NCBI GenBank assembly: GCA_963848675.1
Contig: CAWKEY010000070.1
Location: 55,815 to 119,814 of the forward strand
Direction: 5' to 3'
DNA: 64,000 nucleotides
From: CAWKEY01 sp963848675
Lineage (GTDB): Bacteria > Pseudomonadota > Gammaproteobacteria > Methylococcales > Methylomonadaceae
Numbering within the stretch: position 1 is the stretch's first letter; every line of letters begins with the position of its first letter. The translations under genes and the position numbers were made by a program. The notes under the pieces are model-generated. The model worked only from the letters and a program-made list of their open reading frames with translations. It ran no database searches and was not told the DNA's origin. Shown in pieces: positions 43,394-53,035 of this stretch.

Positions 43394-44671
43394 ATGTCAG
43401 GGTCAAGTAGTCAGCACGATAGGTTTGTCAGTCATTTAACACGTAATACAATTGCTTTAATCCTGGCCGGCGGCCGTGGTTCCCGGTTGATGAATATGAC
43501 CGATTGGCGTGCCAAACCGGCTGTTCCATTCGGTGGAAAGTTCCGTATCATTGATTTCCCGCTATCTAATTGTATCAATTCAGGTATTCGTAAGATTGGC
43601 ATCTTGACCCAATACAAGGCAGATTCGTTGATCCGGCATGTGCAGCAAGGCTGGGGCTTTTTACGTGGCGAATTTGGTGAATATGTTGATTTGATGCCGG
43701 CTCAACAAAGACATGGTGAACATTCCTGGTATGCAGGAACCGCTGATGCTATTTTCCAGAACATTGATATTCTGCGAAGCCGAAATCCCGAATTTATTCT
43801 GGTTCTGGCCGGTGATCATATCTACAAAATGGATTATGCAGCCATGCTGGCTGATCATGTTGAAAAAAACGCCGACTTAACGATTGGTTGTATAGAAGTT
43901 TCCTTGAAGGAGGCGACGGCCTTCGGAGTTATGGATGTTGATGATAACCGGCGGGTCAAGGCGTTCGTGGAAAAGCCGGAAAATCCCCCGGTTATGCCGG
44001 GCAGGACCGATACCGCACTGGCATCGATGGGAATTTATATCTTCAATGCCGGATTCTTGTTTGAACAGTTGATTAAAGATGCGGACACCCAAGGATCGAG
44101 CCGTGACTTTGGCAAGGACATCATTCCGGCCGTGATTGACAAATATATCGTCAATGCCTATCCCTTTCTGAACTTGCAAAGCGGTGTACAAGCCTATTGG
44201 CGTGATGTGGGTACTATTGATGCGTACTGGTCAGCCAATATGGAGTTGATTGGCGTGAAGCCGGATTTGAATCTATATGACAATACCTGGCCTATCTGGA
44301 CTTATCAGGCGCAGACCCCGCCGGCTAAATTCGTGTTTGATAATGACAAGCGGCGAGGTCAGGCGTTAGATTCAATGGTTTCAGGCGGTTGCGTGATTTC
44401 CGGAGCCAAGGTCAGGCACTCTTTGTTGTTTTCGAATGTCAGAGTAAATTCTTATTCCACATTACAAGATACCATTGTGCTGCCTGATGTGAATATTGCG
44501 CGTCACTGCCGTATCAACAAGGCGATTATAGAAAAAGGCTGCCAGATTCCGGAAGGCACTGTCATCGGCGAGAACAGAGAAGATGACCAAAAAAGATTTT
44601 ACGTTAGCGAGGGCGGAGTGGTTTTGGTTACCCCCGACATGCTGGGGCAAAGACTGCATTATGTCAGATAG
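43394..44671 (+). CDS. glgC: Glucose-1-phosphate adenylyltransferase
   Basis: A 425-residue ADP-glucose pyrophosphorylase, which makes the ADP-glucose used by GlgA. Motifs: LILAGGRGSRLMNMTDWRAK (catalytic loop), PLSNCINSGIRKIGI, WYAGTADAIFQN, VLAGDHIYKMDY, and FVEKPENPP. The C-terminal left-handed helix region (SLLFSNVRVNSYSTLQDTIV) is complete. The length and the N-terminal HDRFVSHLTRN segment resemble bacterial GlgC with allosteric control. It starts a plus-strand unit glgC-GH57-malQ. Confidence 0.96.
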   Translation: MSGSSSQHDRFVSHLTRNTIALILAGGRGSRLMNMTDWRAKPAVPFGGKFRIIDFPLSNCINSGIRKIGILTQYKADSLIRHVQQGWGFLRGEFGEYVDLMPAQQRHGEHSWYAGTADAIFQNIDILRSRNPEFILVLAGDHIYKMDYAAMLADHVEKNADLTIGCIEVSLKEATAFGVMDVDDNRRVKAFVEKPENPPVMPGRTDTALASMGIYIFNAGFLFEQLIKDADTQGSSRDFGKDIIPAVIDKYIVNAYPFLNLQSGVQAYWRDVGTIDAYWSANMELIGVKPDLNLYDNTWPIWTYQAQTPPAKFVFDNDKRRGQALDSMVSGGCVISGAKVRHSLLFSNVRVNSYSTLQDTIVLPDVNIARHCRINKAIIEKGCQIPEGTVIGENREDDQKRFYVSEGGVVLVTPDMLGQRLHYVR

Positions 44672-44719
44672 CGAGTCGCAGGTTTTAGGCAATTGCTATT
44701 GCTGACTAGGGTAGACAAA

Positions 44720-46414
44720 ATGGTTGATCATAAGAAATTGAAGCTGGTTTTGTGTTGGCACATGCACCAGCCTGAATACAGAGACTTGCATACGGGGGAA
44801 TATAAACTGCCCTGGACCTATCTGCATGTCATTAAAGACTATGTGGACATGGTAGCGCATCTGGAAGCCGTGCCCGAGGCCAGGGCCGTCGTGAATTTTG
44901 CTCCTATTTTACTGGAGCAGATTGAGGAATATGCCATCCAGGTGAGCCGCTATTTGAATGACGGCATTTCAATTTCTGACCCCTTATTGGCTGCGCTGGT
45001 TAATCCGGGCATTCCTGCCGAGCCGGAAGATCGCCTGAAACTTATTAAGGATTGCATGCGTGCCAACAGGGAGAGACAGGTTAACCGTTATCCGGTATTT
45101 AGAAAACTGGTGGAAATGGCTGAATGGCTTGAGCAGCATTTTGAAGCCTTAAATTACGTTAATTCTCAGTTTATCAGTGATATTTTGGTGTGGTATCACC
45201 TGGCCTGGATGGGCGAAACCGTCAAGCTATCGGATGGCCGTATAAAGCGTCTGATTGCTAAAGGTTCCGGTTATTCGCTGCATGAAAGGATTGAAGTCAT
45301 TGAGATTATCGGCGAGCAACTGGCCAATGTCTTGCTCAGGTATAAGGTGCTGGCCAGAAAGGATCAGATTGAGCTTTCTGTTACCCCTTATGCACATCCT
45401 ATAATGCCGCTGTTGCTGGACTTGAAAACCATGCATGAAGCCATGCCCGCCGCGCCAATGCCTGAACTGGATAGCTATCCGGGCGGGGATGCGCGCGTGA
45501 CCTGGCATCTTGAGAAAGGCATGCAGATCTTTAAGCGCTTTTTTGGCTTTACACCCAAAGGCTGCTGGCCCTCGGAAGGCGGCCTCAGTGAGGCTACCTT
45601 GAAAATACTCGGTAATTATGGCTTTGACTGGACGGCAAGCGGAGGTGCTGTCTTGCACAACAGTTTAAATTGTCCTGACAATGATAAACACGCCAGCATT
45701 TATCATCCATTTAAACTGAACAACACCGATATAGCCTGCTTTTTTCGCGATGATGGCTTGTCCGATTTGATTGGCTTTGAATATTCAAATTGGCACGCGG
45801 ATGATGCCGTCGCCGATTTGATTCAGCATTTGGAGAATATCGCGAAACATGATCCTGGCGATGCTGTGGTTTCGATCATCATGGATGGCGAGAATGCCTG
45901 GGAATATTTTCCCGAAAATGGCTATCATTTCCTGAGTGCACTGTATCGGCGATTGTCCAGCCATCCCGGCATTGAATTAACTACATTTTCGGACTGCTTG
46001 AAAAACAAGGCAAAAGTAAAACCCTTGGCGAGATTGGTCGCGGGCAGTTGGGTTTACGGCAGTTTTTCCACCTGGATCGGGGATGCGGATAAAAATCGCG
46101 GCTGGGATATGCTGGGTGATGTTAAAAGAGTCTTTGACAGGGCTATTGAGTCCGGCCGCTTCAATGACGAACAAGTACAGGTAGCCGAACTGCAGCTTGC
46201 AGTGTGCGAAGGTTCGGACTGGTTCTGGTGGTTTGGTGACTATAATCCTGGGGAAGCAGTCAGCAATTTTGAAAAACAATTCCGGCTTAATTTGGCCAAT
46301 TTATATCGATTGCTGGGTGAACAGCCGCCCGCTTATCTGGCATTAGCTTTTACTCAGGGTTCGGGCGCTCCCGCCATGGGCGGGGCAATGCGGCCAGGCG
46401 TCGAACACGTATAA
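44720..46414 (+). CDS. GH57 glycoside hydrolase (alpha-amylase/glucanotransferase type)
   Basis: A 564-residue GH57 protein. It starts LVLCWHMHQPEYRD, the typical GH57 first strand. GCWPSEGGLSEATL holds the probable nucleophile Glu, and SIIMDGENAWEYFPENG the acid/base Asp. The sequence differs from the GH57 branching enzyme at 34799 in both catalytic segments and resembles the amylase-type group. ATG 44720 is chosen after AGGGTAGACAAA; a TTG at 44693 is less likely. The next gene, malQ, starts 14 bases after it. Likely an intracellular glucan hydrolase or transferase. Confidence 0.85.
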   Translation: MVDHKKLKLVLCWHMHQPEYRDLHTGEYKLPWTYLHVIKDYVDMVAHLEAVPEARAVVNFAPILLEQIEEYAIQVSRYLNDGISISDPLLAALVNPGIPAEPEDRLKLIKDCMRANRERQVNRYPVFRKLVEMAEWLEQHFEALNYVNSQFISDILVWYHLAWMGETVKLSDGRIKRLIAKGSGYSLHERIEVIEIIGEQLANVLLRYKVLARKDQIELSVTPYAHPIMPLLLDLKTMHEAMPAAPMPELDSYPGGDARVTWHLEKGMQIFKRFFGFTPKGCWPSEGGLSEATLKILGNYGFDWTASGGAVLHNSLNCPDNDKHASIYHPFKLNNTDIACFFRDDGLSDLIGFEYSNWHADDAVADLIQHLENIAKHDPGDAVVSIIMDGENAWEYFPENGYHFLSALYRRLSSHPGIELTTFSDCLKNKAKVKPLARLVAGSWVYGSFSTWIGDADKNRGWDMLGDVKRVFDRAIESGRFNDEQVQVAELQLAVCEGSDWFWWFGDYNPGEAVSNFEKQFRLNLANLYRLLGEQPPAYLALAFTQGSGAPAMGGAMRPGVEHV

Positions 46415-46428
46415 CCTGAGAACATAGA

Positions 46429-47904
46429 GTGAATGAGATTTTAAACAAACGTCGGGCGGGCATCTTGCTGCATATTACCTCCTTGCCTGGTGCTGGCGAA
46501 AATGGTGAGTTAGGTCAGGAAGCTTATAATTTTGTCAATTTCCTGCATGCTGCCGGCATTACCGTATGGCAAACACTGCCCTTGGGCATGACCCATGCGG
46601 ACAGTTCGCCGTATCAGTGTCTATCTGCGCATGCCGGCAGTCCTGCATTAATCAGTATTGATCGGCTGGTTACTCAAGGCTGGCTGCAACTGTCCGAAAA
46701 CTGCGAGGATTGCCAGGGCACGCCAAATTTCAATAAAAGCTGTTTAATAACCAAAGCATTTTATGGTTTTCAGGAGCGTGCCGGGCAGCAGGACAAAGAG
46801 CATTTTTTACATTTTTGTCAGGAACAAGCGTTCTGGCTGGATGATTTTGCGCTATTTGTCGTGCTGAGAAATGAGTTTAATCAACAGTGCTGGAATCAGT
46901 GGCCTGAGCATTATAAAGAACGCGATGCCAAAGCCATAAAAGAAGCCCGGCAGCGTTTAAAAGCAGAAATTGACGGCATCAAATTTGAACAATATGTTTT
47001 CTTCCGGCAATGGCTGGAGTTGAGGGCCTATGCTGCACAACACGGTGTGCTCATTTTTGGGGATATCCCCATTTTTGTCTCTTATGACAGCGCCGATGTG
47101 TGGGCCAATCGCGAAGTGTTCAAGCTTGATGACGCCGGCGAAATGTCAGTGGTGGCGGGTGTGCCGCCGGATTATTTTTCGGCAACCGGGCAGCGCTGGG
47201 GTAACCCTCATTATGATTGGCATTATCTAAAAAAGACCCGCTTTCTTTGGTGGATTGAAAGGATGCAGACCCAGCGAGAGCTTTTCGACATCATCCGTAT
47301 TGATCATTTCCGAGGCCTTGAGGCCGCTTGGGAGATACCCGCGAGCGAAGATACCGCCATTAATGGCCAATGGGTCAAGGCGCCTGGCAAGGCCTTGTTG
47401 AAGGCAATCAATGGGGATCTGGGGCCGATCCCTTTAGTGGCGGAAGATTTGGGCATCATTACCCCTGAAGTTGAAGAATTAAGAGATGAGTTTCATTTGC
47501 CCGGCATGAAAATCTTGCAGTTTGCTTTTGGCGGTAACTCTGACAACCCTTATTTGCCGGATAATTACGACAAGAACTGTGTTGTCTATACTGGCACGCA
47601 TGATAACGATACCACTCTTGGATGGTCTCGTATGCTAAGTGACGGCGAGAAGGACTATATTTACGAGTATCTGGGCAGGCCGTCAGTTTCCCTACATTGC
47701 GCGCTCCTTCAAGCCGCCTTGGCGTCTGTTGCCAACCTGGCAGTGATTCCCATGCAGGACATCTTGGAATTGGGTTCCGAGCATCGTATGAATACACCCG
47801 GCACGACTGAAGGCAATTGGCGCTGGCGCTTTTCATGGGATCAGTTGTCAGACGAACGTGCCGCCCGATTGGGGCATCTGATTCGCCTGTTTAATCGGAT
47901 TTGA
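46429..47904 (+). CDS. malQ: 4-alpha-glucanotransferase (amylomaltase, GH77)
   Basis: A 491-residue GH77 enzyme with a GTG start. It transfers glucan chains between oligosaccharides and recycles maltodextrins released from glycogen. Signature segments: AGILLHITSLPG, SSPYQCLSAHAGSPALISID, IIRIDHFRGLEAAWEIP (nucleophile Asp), PLVAEDLGIITPEVEELR (acid/base Glu) and TGTHDNDTTLGW. It ends the glgC-GH57-malQ unit; the following gap shows no clear terminator. Confidence 0.95.
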   Translation: MNEILNKRRAGILLHITSLPGAGENGELGQEAYNFVNFLHAAGITVWQTLPLGMTHADSSPYQCLSAHAGSPALISIDRLVTQGWLQLSENCEDCQGTPNFNKSCLITKAFYGFQERAGQQDKEHFLHFCQEQAFWLDDFALFVVLRNEFNQQCWNQWPEHYKERDAKAIKEARQRLKAEIDGIKFEQYVFFRQWLELRAYAAQHGVLIFGDIPIFVSYDSADVWANREVFKLDDAGEMSVVAGVPPDYFSATGQRWGNPHYDWHYLKKTRFLWWIERMQTQRELFDIIRIDHFRGLEAAWEIPASEDTAINGQWVKAPGKALLKAINGDLGPIPLVAEDLGIITPEVEELRDEFHLPGMKILQFAFGGNSDNPYLPDNYDKNCVVYTGTHDNDTTLGWSRMLSDGEKDYIYEYLGRPSVSLHCALLQAALASVANLAVIPMQDILELGSEHRMNTPGTTEGNWRWRFSWDQLSDERAARLGHLIRLFNRI

Positions 47905-48030
47905 TTCTGGTAAGCCGGGCTCAATAACTTGAAAAAATGATATTGCCATAAGGGCGGCCGATTCGACGCCCCCTGGGCTGAGTGTCGAGGATGCAGACTT
48001 TATTGTCCTGGCCTTATTGATGCCTCAATA

Positions 48031-48894
48031 TCAGTCATCGTCTTTTTTTATTATCCCCTGCTTGGGGATCGGTAATAGCGGAATGTTGTATTCCGCCATG
48101 ATGGCCTGAATTTCACTGGTTTTAGCCGCAATAAGCGTGTTCAGTGTCTCCTGTCTTTTTTTATCGGCAAAACGCACACCCATCGCCATAGAAAAATCAA
48201 ATTTTATAGCCGGTGTTGATTTCATAGGAATAACCGAATAGCTGTTTTTTGGGCTTTGTGAGACGACATAGCCGGCAACAGGCCCCCACAGAATGACCAT
48301 GTCAATTTTCCCCGCTTTAAGATCTTTGTGTATCTGCATGGCAACATTGTTTTCATTGTCGCCTGACATGGACTGGTAGGGGATGCCTTGGTCTAGTAAG
48401 CCGGCTTTTTGCAGCCAGGTAGTGCCTGGGCCGCGATCAAACATTGCAATTTTCAGGGCTTCCTGTTTTTTCAGGGACAAATTCGTCAGTTGTTTAGCAT
48501 CGCTAATGTCATCCCAGCCACGACCTTTGGCGATTAAAAGGACATAAGTTGAGTGGTAATAGGGCGCGGTGGTTAAGGTCATGTCCTGACCGGCAGGAAC
48601 GCCCATAATGACATCGCATTTAAACTCTTCACTGTCGACGTCGCTGTCTTTTAGTGGTGCCGTTAAGGTATTGCGGATAAAACCGATACGCTGTGGAAAC
48701 CAGGTGTATTCAAGGGTCTGCCCGAGTTCCTTGGCGAACAGTTCGGCAATTTTATTTTCAAAGCCGTCTTGGTTTTTTGTTGAATAGGGAGGGTTCAGCG
48801 GGTCGGCGCAAACCTTGAATTTTTCTTCTGCCAAAGCAGAAAACGCTGCTGTGCTAAGCAATAAGCCGATGACTAATAGAGACGTAGCCCTCAT
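48031..48894 (-). CDS. xoxJ: XoxJ/MxaJ-like periplasmic protein of methanol oxidation
   Basis: A 287-residue periplasmic protein with a signal peptide (residues 1-22, LLVIGLLLSTAAFSALA). The solute-binding fold is seen in KVCADPLNPPYSTKNQDGFE, WFPQRIGFIRNTL, CDVIMGVPAGQDM and MVILWGPVAGYVV. This matches the quinoprotein dehydrogenase-associated MxaJ/XoxJ family, which accompanies XoxF and is thought to help its maturation. Its position after xoxF, on the same strand, supports XoxJ rather than an amino-acid-binding protein. A terminator lies between the two genes. Confidence 0.88.
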   Translation of the reverse strand: MRATSLLVIGLLLSTAAFSALAEEKFKVCADPLNPPYSTKNQDGFENKIAELFAKELGQTLEYTWFPQRIGFIRNTLTAPLKDSDVDSEEFKCDVIMGVPAGQDMTLTTAPYYHSTYVLLIAKGRGWDDISDAKQLTNLSLKKQEALKIAMFDRGPGTTWLQKAGLLDQGIPYQSMSGDNENNVAMQIHKDLKAGKIDMVILWGPVAGYVVSQSPKNSYSVIPMKSTPAIKFDFSMAMGVRFADKKRQETLNTLIAAKTSEIQAIMAEYNIPLLPIPKQGIIKKDDD

Positions 48895-49260
48895 TCAATT
48901 CTCCTCGTGTGAATCAAGCAAATGGGGCAATAGTGTACTGCATAAAAAGCGAGGGCTTAAACTAAATGTTTCAGGAAGCAATGGTGCCGGAAGCAAGATA
49001 GAATTTGGTTAAGCGCTTTTGCAGCCGTTTTTACCGCCTTAATAATGCGGTGCTCAGTTTCGTAAGGGTATTCCAATTACAGTTTGCCGCAATATTGAGA
49101 CGGAATTAAAAAAATAGGGGTGTGTCTGGCACCCGCAATGAATGGTTGCTCAATTGTACGTGCTTTTTTCAGTAACTTGTCTGTGGGTTTATGGAGTCGA
49201 GCAAAATACGAAACTGCGGAACAATAAGCGGATTTTTTAGTTTGAGTTTGCAGTAAGCAT

Positions 49261-49297
49261 AAAAAAAGCCCCGTTCGATTTATCGAACGGGGCTTTT
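49261..49297 (-). terminator. Intrinsic terminator after xoxF
   Basis: A perfect sixteen-base stem: AAAAGCCCCGTTCGAT (49264-49279) pairs with ATCGAACGGGGCTTTT (49282-49297) across a two-base loop. On the minus strand it ends in a T-run, 28 bases after the xoxF stop. The A/T flanks also allow termination on the other strand. It should give a mainly monocistronic xoxF transcript, with xoxJ reached by read-through or its own promoter. Confidence 0.92.
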
Positions 49298-49325
49298 ACA
49301 ATCAATCCAATTAAATTAAATCGAT

Positions 49326-51182
49326 TTAGTTACTAGGTAATGCGAATACAGTTAATGTACCACCCAGTTTGGTGAATGAGCTTAAGCTTCTGTATGCGCC
49401 GACAGCACCCAAACCTTCAGAGTTTGAGTTTTCTTCCCCGGTGTCAAGACCAGCAGCGATACCGATACCTGCCCAGCCGCCAATGCCTGAAAGTACGCCG
49501 ACATATTGTTTGCCGTTATATTGCCAGGTGTTAACGTTACCGATGATGCCGGAAGGTGTTTTGAATTTGTACAATTCTTTACCTGTTTTAGCATCAACTG
49601 CTTTCAGATAGCCTTCCAGAGTGCCGTAGAATACCACGCCGCCTGCTGTAGCAACGGAACCGGACCATACAGAGAATTGCTCTTTGTTGGACCAGACGAT
49701 TTTGCCAGTTTTAGCGTCGAAAGCGGTGAATTGACCCAGGTTGGTAGTCCCATCGGGTTTGCCTGTCATAACGTCAGCACCCGCTGGCATCATGCTTAAG
49801 GTAGCACCTACATAAGGTTGGCCGGCTGTGTATGAAACTTCGAATGGTTCGTAGTCCATGCACAAATGGTTACCAGAGATATAGAACAAGCCGGTTTCGG
49901 GTGAGTAGGAAACTGGTTGTTGGTTTTTGCTCCCCAATGCCGCAGGGCAAATGCCTTTGGAATTGACATCTTCACCGTTTTGTTCGGTACTAAACTCGGC
50001 AACAACCTGTGGACGACCGGATTTCATATCAACATGACTTGCCCAGTTGACTGATTTGTCGAATTTTTCAGCGACTAACAGTTCACCGGTTTCACGATCA
50101 AGGGTATAACCAAAGCCGTTACGGTCGAAATGCACGATGGTTTTGTGCATCTTGCCTTTGACTTCCTGGTCAACCAGAACCGTTTCGTTGATACCGTCAA
50201 AATCCCACTCATCGTGTGGCGTCATTTGGTAAACCCATTTAACCGCACCGGTGTCAGCGTCGCGAGCCCACAAAGACATGGACCATTTGTTGTCGCCGGG
50301 GCGTTGCACAGGGTTCCAGGTAGATGGGTTGCCTGATCCGTAATATACGAGGTTCAGTTTAGGGTCATAGCTGTACCAGCCCCAGGTTGTACCTCCGCCG
50401 ATTTTCCATTGGTCGCCTTCCCAAGTGCTTAAGCTTGAGTTTTCACCAACAGGAGCAACTTTACCGTCTTTCCAGGTGCTGGTTTTTTTGGCATCAATCA
50501 GTGTATCCGCGTCAGGCCCCATGCTGTAGCCTTTCCAGGCTAATTCGCCAGAGTTGAGGTCATAAGCAGCCAGAAAGCCGCGTACACCAAATTCACCACC
50601 GGAAATACCTGTCAGAACTTTGTCTTTTACAACCAAAGGCGCTTGTGTATTGGTCATACCCAGTTTTGGGTCGCCATTTTGGACGCTCCAAATGCGTTTA
50701 CCGGTTTTAGCGTCTAATGCGGTTAAAACGGTATCCGATTGTTGTAAAAATATTTTGCCATCGCCATAAGCCAAGCCTCGGTTAACTGTATCGCAGCACA
50801 TAACCGGAATAGTCACATCGGCATCTTGAGTCGGTGTGAATTCCCAGATTACTGACTGAGTTTTTTGGTCAATCGCGTAAACGGTGTTAGGGAAAGGTGT
50901 GTGGATGTAAAGAATATCGTTAACAACCAATGGTCCACCTTCGTGGCCACGTAATACGCCAGTAGAAAAAGACCATGCAGGTTGCAGATTTTTTACATTG
51001 CTAACGTTGATTTGATCCAGTTTACTGAATCGGGTGCCAGCGTAGTTTCCACCCCAAGTTGCCCAGTTAGCAGGGTTCTGGGTTAGTTTTTCAAGATCGC
51101 TGTTAGCAGTTGAAATTGCTGGCGCAGCTAATAAAGCAGCCACACTGGAAGCAAGCAGCCAACTTTTTAAAGGCTTCTTCAT
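49326..51182 (-). CDS. xoxF: Lanthanide-dependent methanol dehydrogenase XoxF
   Basis: A 618-residue periplasmic PQQ enzyme that oxidises methanol. The start is ATG 51182 after CAGGAGAAAATAT. The signal peptide covers about 1-26. Cys129-Cys130 form the vicinal pair near PQQ (PVMCCDTVNRG). Metal ligands fit XoxF: Glu197 (GGEFG), Asn285 (GSGNPSTW), Asp327 and Asp329 (HDEWDFDGIN). The second Asp, which in the calcium enzyme MxaF is Ala, is the mark of lanthanide use. WD-type propeller strands such as LTALDAKTGKRIWSVQNGD recur along the protein. No xoxG cytochrome is adjacent. Confidence 0.97.
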   Translation of the reverse strand: MKKPLKSWLLASSVAALLAAPAISTANSDLEKLTQNPANWATWGGNYAGTRFSKLDQINVSNVKNLQPAWSFSTGVLRGHEGGPLVVNDILYIHTPFPNTVYAIDQKTQSVIWEFTPTQDADVTIPVMCCDTVNRGLAYGDGKIFLQQSDTVLTALDAKTGKRIWSVQNGDPKLGMTNTQAPLVVKDKVLTGISGGEFGVRGFLAAYDLNSGELAWKGYSMGPDADTLIDAKKTSTWKDGKVAPVGENSSLSTWEGDQWKIGGGTTWGWYSYDPKLNLVYYGSGNPSTWNPVQRPGDNKWSMSLWARDADTGAVKWVYQMTPHDEWDFDGINETVLVDQEVKGKMHKTIVHFDRNGFGYTLDRETGELLVAEKFDKSVNWASHVDMKSGRPQVVAEFSTEQNGEDVNSKGICPAALGSKNQQPVSYSPETGLFYISGNHLCMDYEPFEVSYTAGQPYVGATLSMMPAGADVMTGKPDGTTNLGQFTAFDAKTGKIVWSNKEQFSVWSGSVATAGGVVFYGTLEGYLKAVDAKTGKELYKFKTPSGIIGNVNTWQYNGKQYVGVLSGIGGWAGIGIAAGLDTGEENSNSEGLGAVGAYRSLSSFTKLGGTLTVFALPSN

Positions 51183-51485
51183 ATATTTTCTCCTGATATT
51201 CTGTAACACAACAGAATACTGATTATGTTTTTAAGACTAATATTAGTGTTAAAGCTTTATGGCTGACTTTGTTTATTTCCTTGATGAAGGAGTTTTATTC
51301 GAGTCACACCAGCTGACTAAATTTAATGATTTTGCCTCAAAAGTCAACTCTTAAAGGCTGGCGCATACTGATTTCTTGGTGAGGTGTTGTCAAGAAATGC
51401 TAAAGGGTGGCAATAGCAATTTTTTTGGATCAGCGCTTTTGTCTTGCAACTGTTTGAAATTCACCCAATTATTCTATCGGCACCG
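51183..51485 (-). promoter_or_regulatory. xoxF leader and promoter region
   Basis: This 303-base gap precedes xoxF on the minus strand and also follows the lpxH stop. The only firm element is the ribosome site CAGGAG near 51192. The AT-rich sequence between about 51200 and 51330 is where the promoter should lie. No consensus could be assigned by eye, and no gene is seen. Confidence 0.4.
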
Positions 51486-52211
51486 TTAAATCATTTCGAT
51501 GTGATAACTGTGGTTATCCCAGCATAAAATTTCACCGGCATTTTTGCTCCAGGCGGCAAGAACAAAGCGTTGGGCGGGCATGCCATTCAGATCAAAGTTG
51601 TGTACGGCAGGGCGATGCGTGTGGCCGTGAATCAGGCGTAAGCAGTTATGTTGGTGCATAACGTCGATAACGGTGTCTTGATTGACATCCATGATCTCCA
51701 GCGTTTTTTTGCGTTTGTGGAAATGACTGCGAAAACGGTACCAGCGCGCCATCAATAGGCGAACCAGCAAGGGTTTGGAAAGCACGTAGTGCTGCCACTC
51801 TGGAGTATGTGATTTGACTCTAAACGCCTGGTAGGGCTTGTCATCTGTGCACAGTAAATCACCATGGGTTAGCAGTGTACGGGTGCCCTGTATATCAATT
51901 ACAAAGTAATCATCGATAAATGTAACGCCTGTATCTTCGCAAAATTTGCGGCCCAGCAGAAAATCGCGGTTGCCCTGTTGCAAATAGACTTTTGTGCCCG
52001 AATCGGTTAATTGCCTAATCTGCTTGCGAATTTTGTTGTTGGGCGGCGTAGGGTCATCGTCGCCGATCCAGGCATCGAAAAGATCGCCCAAAATGTAAAC
52101 GGCGCTCGCTTGGGGTGCTCGATTTTCAAGGAAGGCAAGAAATCGGCGGGTGATTTCAGGTTTTTCCAGCGAGATATGTAGATCTGAAATAAACAGGATT
52201 TCGTTGTTCAT
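51486..52211 (-). CDS. lpxH: UDP-2,3-diacylglucosamine diphosphatase
   Basis: A 241-residue metallophosphoesterase of lipid A synthesis; it hydrolyses UDP-2,3-diacylglucosamine to lipid X. The five metal motifs are seen: ISDLHISLEKPEI, YILGDLFDAWIGDDD, LQQGNRDFLLG, LLTHGDLLCTDD and LIHGHTHRPAVH. The membrane-edge cap helices (LMARWYRFRSHFHKRKKTLE) are as in LpxH. It lies 66 bases downstream of the cyclophilin gene on the same strand, an arrangement seen in other gammaproteobacteria. Confidence 0.95.
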   Translation of the reverse strand: MNNEILFISDLHISLEKPEITRRFLAFLENRAPQASAVYILGDLFDAWIGDDDPTPPNNKIRKQIRQLTDSGTKVYLQQGNRDFLLGRKFCEDTGVTFIDDYFVIDIQGTRTLLTHGDLLCTDDKPYQAFRVKSHTPEWQHYVLSKPLLVRLLMARWYRFRSHFHKRKKTLEIMDVNQDTVIDVMHQHNCLRLIHGHTHRPAVHNFDLNGMPAQRFVLAAWSKNAGEILCWDNHSYHIEMI

Positions 52212-52277
52212 ATCAAGACAAGAGCAAGGCGAAAGGCGTAATTGGAAAATTATTTTTCGCCTTTAGCCTTTTTTCAA

Positions 52278-52859
52278 TTAGTCAATTACTTCAGTCTTTT
52301 CAATGACAATATCCGTTTTAGGCACATCCTGATGGCCGCCCCGGTTACTTGTCGGTTGATTGGCCATGGCATCCACGACGTCCATGCCCTCGATGACTTC
52401 GCCGAACACCGCATAACCCCAGCCATTGGGAGTTGGACTGGTGTGGTTCAGGAAAGCATTGTCTTTGTAGTTAATAAAAAACTGAGCTGTTGCCGAATCA
52501 GGAACGTTGGTGCGCGCCATGGCTAGGGTGCCGCGAGTATTGGACAAGCCGTTGTCCGCTTCGTTTTTGATGGGCGCATGAACCGCTTTCTGGTTGAAGC
52601 TGGTATCAAAACCACCGCCTTGAGCCATAAAGCCCTTGATAACACGGTGAAAAATAGTGCCATTGTAAAAGCCTTCTTTGACATATGTCAGAAAATTTTC
52701 CGAAGAAATGGGCGCTTTATCGGTGTTGAGCTGAATAACGATGTCACCGAGTGTGGTGGTTAATTTAACTTTGGCTTGGGTGTCAGGCATTTTGTTTTCC
52801 GTAGCAAATGAAAGTGTTGTGGTTAGTAGCAGCATCAGGGAAATAGTGAAAGTGCGCAT
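52278..52859 (-). CDS. Periplasmic cyclophilin-type peptidyl-prolyl isomerase
   Basis: A 193-residue cyclophilin with a signal peptide (MRTFTISLMLLLTTTLSFA). The start is ATG 52859 after AAGGAAAACCC; a longer frame adds eight residues. Cyclophilin motifs: FHRVIKGFMAQGGGF, ARTNVPDSATAQFFIN, and GYAVFGEVIEGMDVVDAMA. The predicted export points to a PpiA-like role in periplasmic protein folding rather than the cytoplasmic PpiB. It is divergent from cysS. Confidence 0.92.
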   Translation of the reverse strand: MRTFTISLMLLLTTTLSFATENKMPDTQAKVKLTTTLGDIVIQLNTDKAPISSENFLTYVKEGFYNGTIFHRVIKGFMAQGGGFDTSFNQKAVHAPIKNEADNGLSNTRGTLAMARTNVPDSATAQFFINYKDNAFLNHTSPTPNGWGYAVFGEVIEGMDVVDAMANQPTSNRGGHQDVPKTDIVIEKTEVID

Positions 52860-53035
52860 GGGTTTTCCTTGTGTTTGATGCAAATAGCGAATTTTATGTG
52901 TTTTTATCTTGAAAGAGAAGTGCTGGTCTTGGTAGATTGTACCGTTTTGTTTCTACTCTTTCTCAACTTTGGCAATTTATTGGCTGCTTTGCAAACGACG
53001 CAGCTGTGGCCGTACAACTAACAGAAGCTAATGAA

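Noticed and set aside
43302..43406. Longer N-terminus for glgB
   Set aside because: The extra 35 residues do not match the family, while GTG 43301 has a ribosome site and gives the usual length.
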